64,000 nt of DNA from Thamnaconus septentrionalis (Eukaryota > Chordata > Actinopteri > Tetraodontiformes > Monacanthidae): contig CM020501.1 of assembly GCA_009823395.1 (NCBI GenBank), forward strand, positions 13,081,861-13,145,860, read 5' to 3'. Below the pieces are notes generated by a model. That model saw only the letters and a program-made list of their open reading frames with translations. It searched no databases and had not been told where the DNA came from. Below are positions 1 to 13,630 of the stretch, piece after piece. Position 1 is the first letter of the stretch, and every line of letters begins with the position of its first letter. The translations under genes were made by a program, and so were the position numbers.

Positions 1-3000
1 TCACACTTGAACTTCTTGACTCGGGGGACCCCTGCCAGCCACCCAGAAGGAACAACACACCTCTCTTCTTCCCACTGCAGTTCTGTCCTTTCACTTTATT
101 ATGCATACAGCAGTAAGTGCAGAACAGTTTCGTAAAGAACTCGCTTGGACTGACTTAACGCTTGTACATGATGTCTTACGGACATTGTCGTGCTATGCTA
201 ATGAGACAACCTGCCTTTCCGCTTTCCCAGGTTCATAACATTGTTAGACTTTCCTTGATGGCAGCCATTGTTAAATTAAAAATCCTCTCGCTACAGACGT
301 GATGTTTCTCAAACAGCAAATATTCCATTTTTACGGCAGGCAGCTTGTTCTTTCATTATCTCTGTGAAACGGTTGGTGAACTCTGGCTATTTCCCTCTTG
401 TGTGAATTCTCATGAATAGCTGAACTTTCACTCGAAGCCTTTGCAGAAGTTCATTCTGCAGAAGTTAGTTGTTAACTCTTATAATGCGGCGGGAGAGTGT
501 TTTCCTTAGCTTTTTACCATGTTCACATTTTTTGTGCTTTAGGTGCTGCAAACTTTTAATATGCAAGAAAACCTCCTGGGCCAAAAGTCACTCTCCACAA
601 ACTGCTGCCGAGTGCCAGCCAGGGAGAAGGCTGCCGACTGAAGGGGGTGGCTGCCAGCTCTCCTGCTGATTAGCTTGATTAATTAGCCCTAGACTTTATC
701 AAAGTGATATTTAGAGTTTGTATGCAAACACGGCCCCCAGCAACGACGGCAGTTTGTGCAGCATTCTGGTCATCCTTGGTGCTGTTACTCACTTTGCCTG
801 CTTCTCTTTCCCTGTCTCACTGAAATGGATCTGTCTTTAGATTTTGATGTTCACTAAAATGGGTGACATAGGCATGGGCTATGATGTCATCAGTAAGTTG
901 TTTAGATTTGTCACCAGGGATGGTTTCTGTTTCAGTAACAATTCTTTTACATTTAACGTCACTCATAAAGTCCTCTTTGAACCATTTGCACATGAGGAAA
1001 AGGAAAGCTCAGGTCATATTTTCAGAAACTTGTGAACATTTGCTCTGAAAATAAAGGCTTTTGAGAAACCACCTTTGCCCATTGTGACCCCCAGTAGACA
1101 CACACTGCACTTTTTGTTGGATGGTAGATGGAAGAAAATACTTGTGTGCGTGTGTGTGTGTGTGTTTTTATCAAATTTGTTTATCATGCGTGCAGATAAG
1201 CCTTCAGACAGACTGGCAGATGGGCTTCGTGTGGAATTACTTTTTCTTTTTCGTTTTCCAATAACTTCATATAATATCTTCCATTTTCTCCTCTTGTCTC
1301 CCTCCACCCTGGCACACACTGCTTTCATTTACCCACACATGCGCGCGCACACACGCACACACACTCAATTACTCTCTCTCCTCGACGCGCAGTGCTTCAC
1401 TCTCTCTCACCCTTTATGTTCGATCAATCTCCGTCCCGTCTCTCCCCGCTGGCAGCCAATGGCGGAGCTGATGGTGTAAAGGCCATTTTCTGTAAATCTG
1501 AGCGTTGTGTGTGTCTTCCCCATTAGCTATTCATGAGTTTCCCCGTCTCAGGTTTGTATACCTGTGTCAGAGAGGGCTGACTTGGAGGGGGCATTCAGTG
1601 GCTGACTGAAAGTGGATTAACGGGGTTGTCACTCTTGATACTGACCTGCCGCCTCACCTGTACGCGGGGGGCGAGACCCAACGCTCCGCTATCTCATCAA
1701 CAGGCCGACGGGATTGTAGGTCGCGACCTGCGGCCAATTAGCTTCTGCAGGACCGAAAGAAGATGCATCGGACGTAGGCGACCAGTGCCCGACATTTGTC
1801 AGCAGCAGCTCTGGCACCTGTGTGCCGTGCGTTGCCACAACCGTCAAGCCCGATATGAATAAGAAAATGAAAAGAAATCAAGAGAGATGAAGAGGCCGAA
1901 ATGATGAGGCAGACACGGCAAAGTGCTGACTGGCTCGGCGGCCTTGATGGAACACTTCATCATCGGCGGCGATGCTAAATGACAGCGGGGGAGCGGAGAG
2001 GAGACAGCGGAGGGGAGAGAGGCACGTCAGGGAATTGGACCACACAAGAGAGAGGCCGTTCAATAGCGGCTGAGGAGGGGGCGTGTCCTCCCGGAAATCA
2101 CTTGTCCCTCGGTACCTGAACCCAAATGGGCAGCGGGCGACACGGAGTGATCTGCTGCTCGCCTCCTATTTCTGTGGAATGTTACAATTTTGGTGTGCAA
2201 GCCCGGAGATGCCGACATCAGGCGGCTTTACACACACATCGACTTTAGAGAAAATTGCAAGAGTCGGGCGGCTGAAGCGAACTTTGAATTCCAGAGCAGC
2301 TTTGAAGTTTTCAAACGTCTCTCCTGGTTTTGGCTCTCCTGCCCCTCACCTGAAATACGTACTTGAGAGCAGGTTGTGGGGGAGGTGATGGGGGGATACT
2401 TTGGCTTTAAGCAGGAGCTTGCAGGGACGTCGGTATTCCCAGAGGTTCTAGTCTGAAATGTTGGACCAGCTTCCTGCAAGGACACGAGTGTTGACGTCAT
2501 ACGAAAAGCAGCTTGTTCAGGGTCAAAGTGGCGGCAGAGCCTTGATAAAGTTATTCATGTAACGGGGTAAATTAAGAAAAAATGTCTTTTAGCATTTTTC
2601 ATTTTGGAAATTGCCATGTTGGGTAATGGGGGGTGGTAATGAATTTTTTATGACAACTGACTCATTTTATGATGCACGTCCTCAATCAGAGCTGAGAAAG
2701 GGCAATTTAAAATGCTGCAGTCATTTTCACCTGTTTCTCTCAAAGAAACTGGCAGATTCTCAGCGACTTTTGATTTCTACCCTGATGTCTTTGGATGAGT
2801 TGTGACTTGACGGCTCTTTGCTCTCCTCTTAATGAACATTTTGGAATCGTCACTGTTTGTGTATTTTTTGTAACCCAGCCTCTGGAATGCACCATTTCCT
2901 TTTTGCCGTGTAAGTTTCCACAGAAGTTGAGTGAAGTTTCCCTGCTGGTACCTGGTGAACAAAAAACCCCCGCAGGCATCTAAAAGCCTCTGCTATTTAA

Positions 3001-6000
3001 AGAACTCCAGTCATGTAGATGAGAGGAAAAATCTCAGAGTGGCTCGCCCACCACCCTGCGCTTTAAATGGGACAGATTCCACTTTTAATGACTATTTGCT
3101 CAAAATAGGGAAAGTGCACTTGCAAATCAAGCTTCAGCTCAGGTTCGTCGCTGCGAGATAATTAAAAGATATTTTCAACAAACATCGCTTTTAAACTGCC
3201 GTTGAGAGAGCGACTCTTAAATTCCTCCCCCTAAAGAAATCTAAAAATATCCTTCCCGCCGTCTTTGCCTCCGCAGTGAGAGAGAGAAAAAACCCAGAAC
3301 GATAAATTATTCCGCCAACAATGAGCACATATGCCATATGCAACACTCCTTTGTGCTGCAATCATTATCAGTAAACTTGTTTGCTATTACCGAAAAAACA
3401 TCTGTGCTGCTGGTGTGTGTGTGTGTGTGTGTTTGTGTGTCTGACCTTCCGGTGTATTTTGCGTGGGAACTCTTTCATATGCGTTGACGCCAGTAAACAC
3501 CGAGGAAAGAAAGTCATATTGTTTCCTCTGCAAGGACATTTGTCACTGTTATTGAATTAATTTCAGTCTGAAAGAAGAAGGCTCACCGAGACAGTCTGCC
3601 CTTCAAACGCAGTGTCACTTAGCTGCCCTTGTCTCAGCCCGGGACGGGGGGAGGGAGGAGGACGAGGAGGGTGAGGTAGACGAGCCGGGGAGGGAGCGAC
3701 TGTCGGATGTCGGCTGCTCGCCGTGGGTTAGCGGGAAGTGGGGAAAGCGTCCCGTGTTTACGGCAAATGAGGTGCAGCGGTGCCCGCAGGGGGAGGGGCG
3801 CATCACAGGGAAAGTGAAAGCGTTCGTGGGGGGAGGGGATAAAAAAAAGTGGTCAGCGGAGAGAAGGGCGGAGGTGTGAAGTTTAAATGTGTCTAGAAGT
3901 AAAAACTGGCCGTGCCAGGGGGAAGCTTTGAATGGATGCGCTGTGTTTCAGCTCTGTTTAAAATCTTGCTAAAGAAGAGAGATGAAAAGAGGGCGGAGGT
4001 GAAAACAGCGCTGTGGTGGAGGCTGATGAAGGCCCCGTGTCATGAAAGGCAGCAGAGTGAAGTCAGTGGGACACAGTTCAGAGCGTGCACACCGCCCGCC
4101 CGCCCATCGCTGGACCAACACTGAGGACTTGTTCTCGCCTGAATGTTCCGTTTTTTTCCTTTGGGCGACATTTCAAAATGAGCGAAGATTAAATGAGTCT
4201 CTGCGCTGACGTCAGTGTTTCCTCCGAGGGCCTGGTTTCACAGGAAAGTGAAATGTTGATATGGGAGGAAGAAAAGTCAAAAAGCATTGAAAACATCGTT
4301 GTATTTATATTTTGTAGATCTGAACTTGTCTAATTGAATGCTGGAATAGGTAACGCTTTTCAGAGGCTTTTCTTTTTGTTAAAGAGCAAGAAAATCAAAT
4401 TAGTGCAGCCTGAGTGGTTGGCCAGTCGGTCATTTGGTAGTTTCAACAATATTTAGACACATTAGCCAGTGTCAATCTTGTTAAGTTGCTCTATTTCCAA
4501 CTCTCAAATACAGGAAGCCCTGCAGTTATGATCAAACATTAGTTTCAGTTCTTTTTTCTTCTATTTTTTTTTATTTTTTTTTTTTAACAGTGGTAAATGT
4601 TTGTGCTTGTGTGTGCGGCACAAACACTCGTCTGTTAGGTCTTTGCCTTCTCAGTGTCCCTGACAAGAAAGGCAACGCACTGGGGCGCTCACAGAAAACT
4701 GCCCTGGACTTTAATGTGTCATCAGCACCAAAGAGCAACATAGTCGTGTGTGTGGTGTGTTTCACACGCGGGGGCCGAGTCTATTTATTCACATGCACGT
4801 GTCAAAATTACATCCTATTCCTCCAAACCGGCGTTTTAACCCCGAGTCACAGACGACAGACTGAAATCGCGTCAGCATCCGTCGAGCCACGAGGCGGGTT
4901 TGGCAGCAGGATTTCAAAAATAAAAGCACCAGAACAGAAAAAAACCAACCCCAGACGTCACCGTACCATATATCTATGATAAGTTCTCATTCCATTTGTG
5001 TTTTTCCTCACACTGACTGGATGGGATGTCAAGTCGCCGTGCCCTTTTTATCTGCCAAAATGATCAGTGCAGGAATGGATGAAACCGCCTGGTAGTTACA
5101 ATTCATCGCAGGCAGCCAATAGCCTGAAATATTAAAGCCACTTTTTCAGCTCGCCCTTGGGTTCCGAGAACCTCTTTACGTGACGCGTCCTCAGGTGGCC
5201 TGACCCCCGCCGCCCTCCCATGACGTCAGCGGCTCTCGTACGACTCTTGCGATGTAAATTTGGAACAAAAAGCCTCCATTTAAATGCACGCTGCATTTTA
5301 GATTTTGACACGAGTGTAATTGCTTTATTAATTATAGCTAGCGCAGGATGAGTAAGTCTGGGGAGCTATATCACCTGTGCAACTGGTTGGGCCGTCTACA
5401 TCATTATTTTTAGATCTTTGCCGAGCGGAGAGAGCGGGACACAGACTGAGCCTCGGGGCGTCTGGACCCTGCTAGAATAAAAGAAATGTGTGAGTGTCAA
5501 ATATAGAGATAAAATGAAAAGAATTCCTACTCTTTATGCTCCCTCTGCCATTTCCGCTACTTTTCCTTCTTCCTTCCTGCTCACCTGCATTTTCATCCCG
5601 ACTCGCTCGGGTGACCTTTCTCCCCCGTCCCAGTTCACTTCCGTCCTGTGCTGTTGTCGACAATATCCCAGGTGCCCCGGTTGTCATCTCAGCCTTCAAT
5701 AATGAATGAAAGGATACGATTCGTCAATCACTTCAAAAAAAACCCTGCACAGCCCACAATGCCCAAGGTCAGGACAGGGGCTGCTGTCAGCGGGGGATGA
5801 TGGCTTGCGCAGACTTGGTGCGTGTGCATGTCTGTGTACGCCAGGTGTACACACACTAAAGGACAAACCAGCCCTTTGGTAATGGACGGTGGGCGGGAGA
5901 AAACATTTTTTCACCAAAAGACCTGGAAGGTCAAAGGAAAAGGAACTCTGTGACTCTGCGGAACTAAAAGTTTCACAGTTAAAACGAATGCTAGAACTAG

Positions 6001-8891
6001 GAACAGACTTTTTTAATCACCCTTTGTATGGTGAACACTGTGTGTGCGGTGTGTGTGCGCGCGTGTGCGCGGTGAGATTCAGCCTGGAGTCACAATGTCA
6101 GATTATCACGTCTGAGTTCAGCCGAATTTTTGAAGTCGCCCTGTATCACTGTGCTGTGAATCTGGGTCGCGTGTGTGCATGTGTGCATGTGTGTGTACAC
6201 ACGTGTACGTCTTTGTTTGCTTTTGTGGACCAACTGTTCACGCGCTACCTGTATTGTGAGGACATCTTGTTTGAACAAGATGAACAAAGTTCATCATTAA
6301 ATTCTTTGGTTTAAAAACTTCACTTTGGAGGCAGGATGTTGATTTTTTAGGTCCACAGCAAAAAAAGAAAAAAAAAGTCCTCACTAAAGTCGGCGGCATC
6401 AACATGAATGCGTGTGATGCCCACGGGCGATGACATGACGCCGGTTGAGTCATCCTGTGCGACAGATCCAGGTTCAACCTGGTAGTGCCCCCCAACGCCC
6501 TGCCCACCCCCCTGACCTCCTCTACCCCTCCCCCGCCCAGCCTGAACGGGTGTCTGGGTCTCCAGTCACGACACTGCTCTGTCCAGCCACCAACCGCGGG
6601 CTGATCGCTTAACTTTGTTCTCCGCCTGCAGGGAAGCAGAAATTTTAATGAGAGCGCTGCAAAAACATTCCAGAGACGGGGGGCGGGGGGAGAGGGGAGG
6701 GGAGGTTTAAAAAAAAAAAAAAAGAAGTGCAAGACAATAAAATAGCGGAATAATTATTGTTTGTTGTTATTGCCTGTTTGCGCGTGTCATTCAAAAGCAG
6801 CTTCCCCGTCGCTTGTGTACACGACTTCCCTCAGACGGCGATGAGGCTGTCGTCTCAGCGGGGCGCAGTCTTCCCCTCCCCACCTTGCCTCCCCTCCCTC
6901 CCGCCTGACGATCTGATGATGGGAGCAGACAGTTGTTGTTGTGTACGCGTGTGTGCGTGTGCGCTTCCCGCGTCTCTTCCTGCGCGTTCTGGCAGATGTG
7001 CCCCGCAGCATTGCCCACCTCCTAAATGTCACTGATCACAGTCTCTTCCACCTGATTACCCTAAACCCCCTGCACACTCACATCCCTGCTCACTAACCTC
7101 ACATCAGTGCTTCTGCTGCTGCTGCTGCTGCTGCGCCTGCAACCTGCTTTGTTACCCCCTTTCCCCTCCACCGTGTTTCACAAGCACTCCTGTGACCTCC
7201 GCGCCACAACGCTGCGACTCCCCTCGACATGCAAGGTTTGGAGAGTAGGAGCACGCACACACACCAAAAACAAACTTGGTGGGCTCTAAATCGCTTTTTG
7301 TTGCTGGTCTCTATGGGAAAACACAGTGCCGTATTCACACATTCTCAGCGGCCCTCAGATCAGTATTCAGCGATGCGGACTTGAAGGATATCACTGACTC
7401 TTATGCCGGGCCTGACCCTGGATGCAAGTTTGAAGCGGAGCCGCGCTGGAGCAGAGAAAGAGAAGAAAGACTTGAAATATTACATCATAGTTGCAGAGAG
7501 TCTGTTCAGAAAGATGGACGGCTTGTCAAATATGCCTTCTCCCAGATGACCTCCACCAATCCCTGCCTATTAAGGATTTTTTCCAGAATTGATAAATTGA
7601 TTTTTGGTGGTCTATGTCCTACAGTCAACATGGTTTGTTTGGTCAAAAAAGAAAAACTCCTTGCTTGAGCCGTGCATGCCTGACAAAACAAGTGTTTCTC
7701 TCAGTCAGCCTGATGAGGCTGTCCGCCCCATCCCCTCCTCCCCAGCCAACTCCCTTGTGATTGGCCAGCCATTCACTGTTACTAGCTCTAATGCGGTGGC
7801 ACTTCACTTCAAGTAAAAAAAAAAAAAGTCTGCAGAGGCATTACTGTGATAATCAACTCAACTTGTGACATAGAAAGTTTAGCTAAATCCGAATGACTCG
7901 TTTCAGCACAGTAGTCAGTTGCCATGCTAGTAACACAAAGACATGTTAAAGAGCTGAAGAGCTGTTTTTCATAATAGGACTCCTTTAAATGTTTTGCAGC
8001 CCAGAGCTCTGACAATATTTTATGTGTGTGTGTGTGTTCTTTCTTTATTAATTTACTTCAAAGATTATTAGCGAAGCCGCCTTCAGGTATGGAGGTCCCT
8101 GTGTAGTGGTGCCGCAGCAAATCTTAAAGATTTAAGCAGAAAGGCTGTTGTTGTTTGACAAGATTGTCGCTAGAAGACAGAATTTCAGACGTTAAAATTA
8201 AACCTCTGCAATAGGATGGTTGTGTAGTGAAGATTTTGCATGTGAAAATGCTTGAATTGAAGCTGCTCTGACCAACAGTAACCACAGCCCAGCTTGATTT
8301 TTCCGCCCGTTCTTGGTGTCAGTTTCCAGCTCATTGCAAAATTTCATCTATTTGTGTATCGTCTGGAAATAAATATAATAGTCTAATATAAAGTCTGAAG
8401 ACTGGGAGGATAATCCAAGAATAAATAAGAGCGTGTTATTGAAATGAGGATTGTTTTCGGCTAAACTTTTTTTTTTTTTTTTAATTTCCCTGAGGGAGTC
8501 TGTCTATGTCTGTCTATGTCTATGTCTAAACTTGCTCTGGGTTTCCATACTTGGTTTGGCGATAAATGATGGGCCAATAAATGTAGCACACTGACGCGTA
8601 CAGCACCAAATTGCACTGAAGGAAGAGTGCCAATTAGAAAACAGGCAAGGCACTCTTGTCGTGCATGCATATGCCAATTAAAGTCTTTCGGTTTAAGTCC
8701 ACCCAATACACGCAGCAGTTGCAGGTTGTGTCCTGATGGCCAACTTAATACCTGAGCAGGAGAGTGGTTTAGAATGCCATCCATCCGAACATGCTTTCAA
8801 TGCTTGTGTTCTTCATTTCTTTGGATTAATATTCATGTATTCATGTATTCGTTGAGGTGTACCTGAGTTAATGCACACACAAATACACCAG

Positions 8892-8892
<1 letters not shown>

Positions 8893-8919
<27 letters not shown>
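8893..8919 (+). repeat. (CA)n microsatellite
   Basis: 27 bp of CA repeat. Confidence 0.95.
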
Positions 8920-8925
<6 letters not shown>

Positions 8926-11900
8926 GCAGGTAAAATGACACCTTAGCCAAAACCTTGAGACAAACAAACAGCTACTGATTCACAGTTTTGCTAATCTCGA
9001 CACAAACGCGGCTCTCCAAACAGAGCTGAACTCCGGTGAGTCGCCGGCCTCGGCTGGCACGGAGCCCGAGTCAATATAATTAGGTTTTAATTACGCATAT
9101 CACCTTCCCATCCACGGCTGCATCACTATGTCGGACACGACATTATGTAAATACGGAACAGATGCGGTCTGAGAGCCGCGGTCTGAGCTCACCTCCGCGC
9201 CACTTATTGTATTTCAGCAGTTTGCAGCTGGGCTTGTTTTCAGGATCCACCCCGGCGCTCGGCGTGAGCTGCACATCACTGTCTTTGCTGAAGCGAACAG
9301 GCGCAGGAAGAGTAATGCTTGTCGAGTGAATTATTAAAACCTGCGCTGTTTGCCTCATCTGGTGGGATTTGTATGTGAGACTCAGACGGTGTGTGCGCGC
9401 GCCCGCCGTGCGCGCCCGTGTGACGGTGTAGCCTACATGCCTCCCGGTCTGACGCCTGCCACCGCGGACGTGGGGATCAGTCACTCATGTGTCACCTCCT
9501 CGCAGACAGCTGCCAGTCAAGGGGTGGTGGGAACCACTATGGTCGCGGGAGGAGGAAAGAGCCCCCGGAAGCGAGGGTGGGAGTGGGGTGGGTGACTCAA
9601 ATTTGGACAGGAAGAGCGTTCAGGAGGGTTTTGTCCTCCCTTCACTGAGAGACACTCTGTTCTGGCAACAGGCTCTGACGTTCACTTGGTCAATTGAAGT
9701 GGCTGCCAAGTGCCGCCAGTTAAACTCCCGATCAAAGTTTGCAGCGCTAAACTTCCTGTCTGCCACGTTCGCCGAGCCGCCCGGGTCTAACGAGGGCTGA
9801 TGTCAGGGTAGGAAGCATTCCGTTTCCTCAACCTGGGAATCCTCGGCTGCCGCGGTGGCACCTCGGTCTCCCGGCAGCTTCGCCGTCTTGCAGTTGAGCC
9901 GGCGGCCTGCGGGATCAGACGGGGTTTTATTACATCATCGTCATCAAAGGCGGCAGGTGTTTGGTGGTTCTCTGCTGACTTCTTCCTTCTGTGGGCAGCA
10001 AGCCTGTCTTCGCAGGTGAAGTGAACCGATGGCCTTCTCTGATCCGCCAACTGCCTTTAAATAGGCAGTAAGGTCATTCAAAAGGTGTTTTTGACTTTTC
10101 ACGAGTTATTGATTTATGGAATCGCATTTTATGTAGAAAAGCAGTTCGGTGAACCACAAGAGTGAAATCCTGGAGGCTGATTGCAGCTCACCTTGAATTT
10201 TTCAGTTGACTCACCTGCAGCTCTGCACAGGTCTGTTCACATTTGTTCACACATTACTTTATTTTGCATTAGGTCACGTTTTTCCTGCAGTGGACAAAGC
10301 TTTTAGGTGGATCCACACTAAAAATTTGAAGCATTCCATGCAAATGATTTTATTTCTGTGTGTATCAAGAATATGTTTTACCCTTGACTGCACAAGAGTG
10401 CATTCAAATGTACGTTATTTTTTAAAAAAAACCTCTTCATTAAATGTTTGTCAGGTCGTAATCTAAATGTCTCCTCACTTCTTGTTGGAAAAATTAATCA
10501 TTTTCATCCCTAGTAGTCTTTTAACAGTTTTATAATTACAAAATTGTTATTAATTAGTGAAATGTCTTCACCTGAAGTCTTAAAAGGCAGAGAAAATTAA
10601 ATCTAATTTCTCCTCTGCTTCACTTAATATTGATCAAATAATTAGCTTTCTTTCTCTCCTTCTTTTGGCGGGGGAGGGGCAAGAGCAGGCGGAAAGGCGG
10701 CAATCAGCCAAAGGAAAGAAGAAGAAAAAAAAAACTCAGATTAATAATCTTTCCCCACAGCTTCACACCGCAAGTCCAATTGGGTGTTTGCAACACGTAT
10801 GTGGAATCCGGCACTGGTAGACTTAATTAGATTAAACTAAAATGGACTGCACTGTTCCTCCCGTAATCAAGTAGAGGGATTTTTGCCCTTCGAAAGTGCT
10901 GAGCCGGAGATTGTTCGCTGTTTATACCTGGAAAAATTGCCAATGATGAAAATGATTTAGTTTTTTTCCTTCCCCACCCTTCGACCTTAAATAACAGCGT
11001 GGCGAAGGGTTCTTGCGTGAGTATGTGAGCGTGTTACAGAGAGACGCCGTCGACCAATCAGTATTCATAGGCTGCAGCCAGTCCTGCCTGCCCTGTCTCA
11101 CAGCAGGGGTTCGGCTCTATGAAGATAAAGTGATTTTTCTGGAGTGAGTGACCCTAATTCTGACCTCACGCACACACGCACGAGCGCGCACTCACGCAGA
11201 CACCCGCTGGTGGTGCACACTTGCTACACACACACACACACACACATGAATAATTAGGCTGGGTCTGCTTGACTGGGAAGCTCCGCCAAAGTTGGAGTTT
11301 ACGTCTGGACCCCATGGAAAGCATTTCACCACACACCGCTGGCCCAAAGTTGGAAAACTAACATTGATCCAACCAGTGATGCACTCATATGAAATCATGT
11401 CATTGAACTGCCCAGTTAGGATAAACATCCGTTATTTGCTTTATTTTCCTGCTTTTTGGAAAACATTCGGTAAAACACTCATCGGCCTCCGACCAGGTTT
11501 GCATTATGGCCTCTGCGACGGCTTTTATTGTTGTGCCCTGATAAACATGTGGAAGGTTTGACAAAGCATCGTTCTTATCATGCGGCTGTCAACAGAGGGC
11601 TAAATATATTGTTCCCTGGCAGCCTGTAGAGCTTCTGTGATATATGTTTGTGCAAAGCTGCTCCTCTGCGGCCTAGGATAAAAATAAAAATCCAAAAATG
11701 GGAATCATTTCGAACATTTGGAACCGCCCATTTGTAAAAGTAATTTCTGTCCATTTCTGTTTAAATTCCAATGAGACAAAAAAAAGAGACAAAGGACGGC
11801 GGTGGGAAGCGAGTGGACGATTCGCCCCGCAGCAATGACCCTGCTGCTCTCCTCCGTCCGTCCATCCATCCGTCCGTCCGTCTTTTCATCCTCCCTCTCT

Positions 11901-12572
11901 GTTCTATCACGGCGCTCATCTCTTCGCCAAATTGAATTCCGACCCTTGAATCTGCTTAAGCAGCCTCAAAGAAGTGGGCCGAGGAGACGCGGGCGAGGCG
12001 TGCCAGGAAGCGAATGAAAAACCATGTTGACCCTCCTGTCTTAGGGTGTGCTTGGGGGTGGGGTTCAAGCTGAGACCTCGAGCTGCCAATGTTTTGACAC
12101 AGATGGACGGGAGAGGGGGGGAGGAGAAGGGGGAGGGTCGACCAGAGGATGTGGGAGGAGCAAAGAAAACAAGTGGGCGGCCGTGATGGACAGCCAGGTG
12201 CTTGGAAAGTAGAAATAGGGTAACGGGTCAGGGTTAGGTAACAGGGGATTCCGGGGGGGGGGTGATGGAGGTGAGTAGTGTTGACTGCCGAGGGGGGGGG
12301 GTTGGATCAGCGGTGAATGAAACATGCTGTTCGCTGACAGAGGCTGCGGCAGCTTCTTCTCCTGGAGGTTCGGAGGGGGAATAAACGCACGTACGCGCAC
12401 AGTAACAACGCACGGCCGACGTGGCGGATACACGGATGAAGGATGAAGACGCGTCGAGAACATCCACCTCCACCACTTCAAGAAGTCACATTTTTCTGTT
12501 TGTGCGGGACACACATTTGAGGCAGCCTTTGTAATTGAGGGTCATACAGCGTCTGGGAGGCTGTTAGAGCTG

Positions 12573-12615
<43 letters not shown>

Positions 12616-12769
12616 TTTCACAGGGGCAGACAGCGGTGAGTTATAGTGCTGGTCAGCAGTATGACATTGGAGTCTGCCTTGCCAGCCATCGTCTGCAAAT
12701 CGGAATATTCCAAATAAATCCTCCTCACATTCACGCTGGCTCTCGCTCTGTTGCTCTCTCTCCCCCTCA

Positions 12770-12828
<59 letters not shown>
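12573..12828 (+). repeat. Paired (CT)n(CA)n compound microsatellites
   Basis: Two CT-then-CA compound tracts (12573-12615 and 12769-12828) lie about 150 bp apart in the same order and orientation. The block between them is not obviously duplicated. Confidence 0.93.
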
Positions 12829-12830
<2 letters not shown>

Positions 12831-12952
12831 AGACGGTCACACACAGAGCAGCTCCCATATAAATCTACCTTAGACGGAACACTTCCCTCTTGTGCACGGA
12901 GCGGGCAGCTATCAATCTAAAGTAGAGGGGAAGCGGGTGAAACTTTGGTTTG

Positions 12953-13130
12953 ATGGAGAAGGAGAGGGAGGGGAGGGGTGAGTGGGGGAGGGAGTGATGT
13001 GGGAGGGAGAAGAGGGTGGCCCTGAGAGACCCTCGCGGGAAATAGGAACGGAGGAAGGCTACAGAGGTGGTAGGGAAGGAGGCAGCTGGAGGGAAAGTTG
13101 TAGGTGAGGATGCGGCGGACGCAGCGGCGG
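12953..13130 (+). other. Purine-rich tract
   Basis: The plus strand is almost all A and G, with many GGGAGG and GGAGGG clusters. It is the kind of sequence that can form triplex or G-quadruplex structure. Reverse-strand open frames over it are proline- and serine-rich artefacts. Confidence 0.7.
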
Positions 13131-13257
13131 GGGAAGATTGAGCTGACGGGGAGGGACGGAGAAAAAGGGAGAATGTAAAACGGCGTGCGGGAGAGTTATG
13201 GAGCTGTCTGCACACCCTGCAGCCAGCAGATAACCCTGCCCTTGTGTGTCTGTGTGT

Positions 13258-13630
13258 ATGTATGTGAGCACGGGAACAGCGGAAGGAATATATAAATCTC
13301 ATTGTCTTTAACCCTGTCGCACGCCCTCGACGTGCACGTCGATTGATTTGATTTTCGTTTAGCGGAACCAGATTCACTCACCCCTTTTTGCCATGGACAC
13401 GTTCTCCAGCCCTTGATGGCTGTGTGTGAGTGCACGTGCTCGTATGTGGAAACAGTGGAAGGAATAAATGAATCTCATTGTGTTAACCCTGTCACACCCT
13501 CAACGTAAGCGTCGGTCGGTCGGTTGCTTGATTTGATTTTCATTTAGTTGGCCCAGATTCTCTTCCTAGCGTTTGCTGTGAGCACAGTGTTTTTTCTAGC
13601 CCTTCTAGTTCTACATGTGTGCGTGTGTGT
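13258..13630 (+). repeat. Imperfect tandem duplication, unit about 176-186 bp
   Basis: Two adjacent blocks share a series of phrases in the same order: GGAAGGAATA (13281 and 13457), AATCTCATTGT, TTAACCCTGTC, GATTTGATTTT (13345 and 13530), CCAGATTC (13368 and 13554) and AGCCCTT. Spacing grows from 176 to 186 bp, which fits small indels such as the extra CGGT units near 13512. The copies have diverged and neither appears coding. Confidence 0.85.

Noticed and set aside
4553..4620. T-rich tract ending in AACAG followed by an open frame, as a possible exon acceptor
   Set aside because: The frame that follows is not Sidekick-like and has no matching donor with homologous sequence.
6238..6732. 164-codon open frame on the minus strand
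   Set aside because: Translation of poly-A and C-rich stretches with no domain, no splice-compatible context and skewed composition.
12065..12514. Proline-rich open frame on the minus strand
   Set aside because: A by-product of G-rich plus-strand sequence; the same occurs at 12865-13377.
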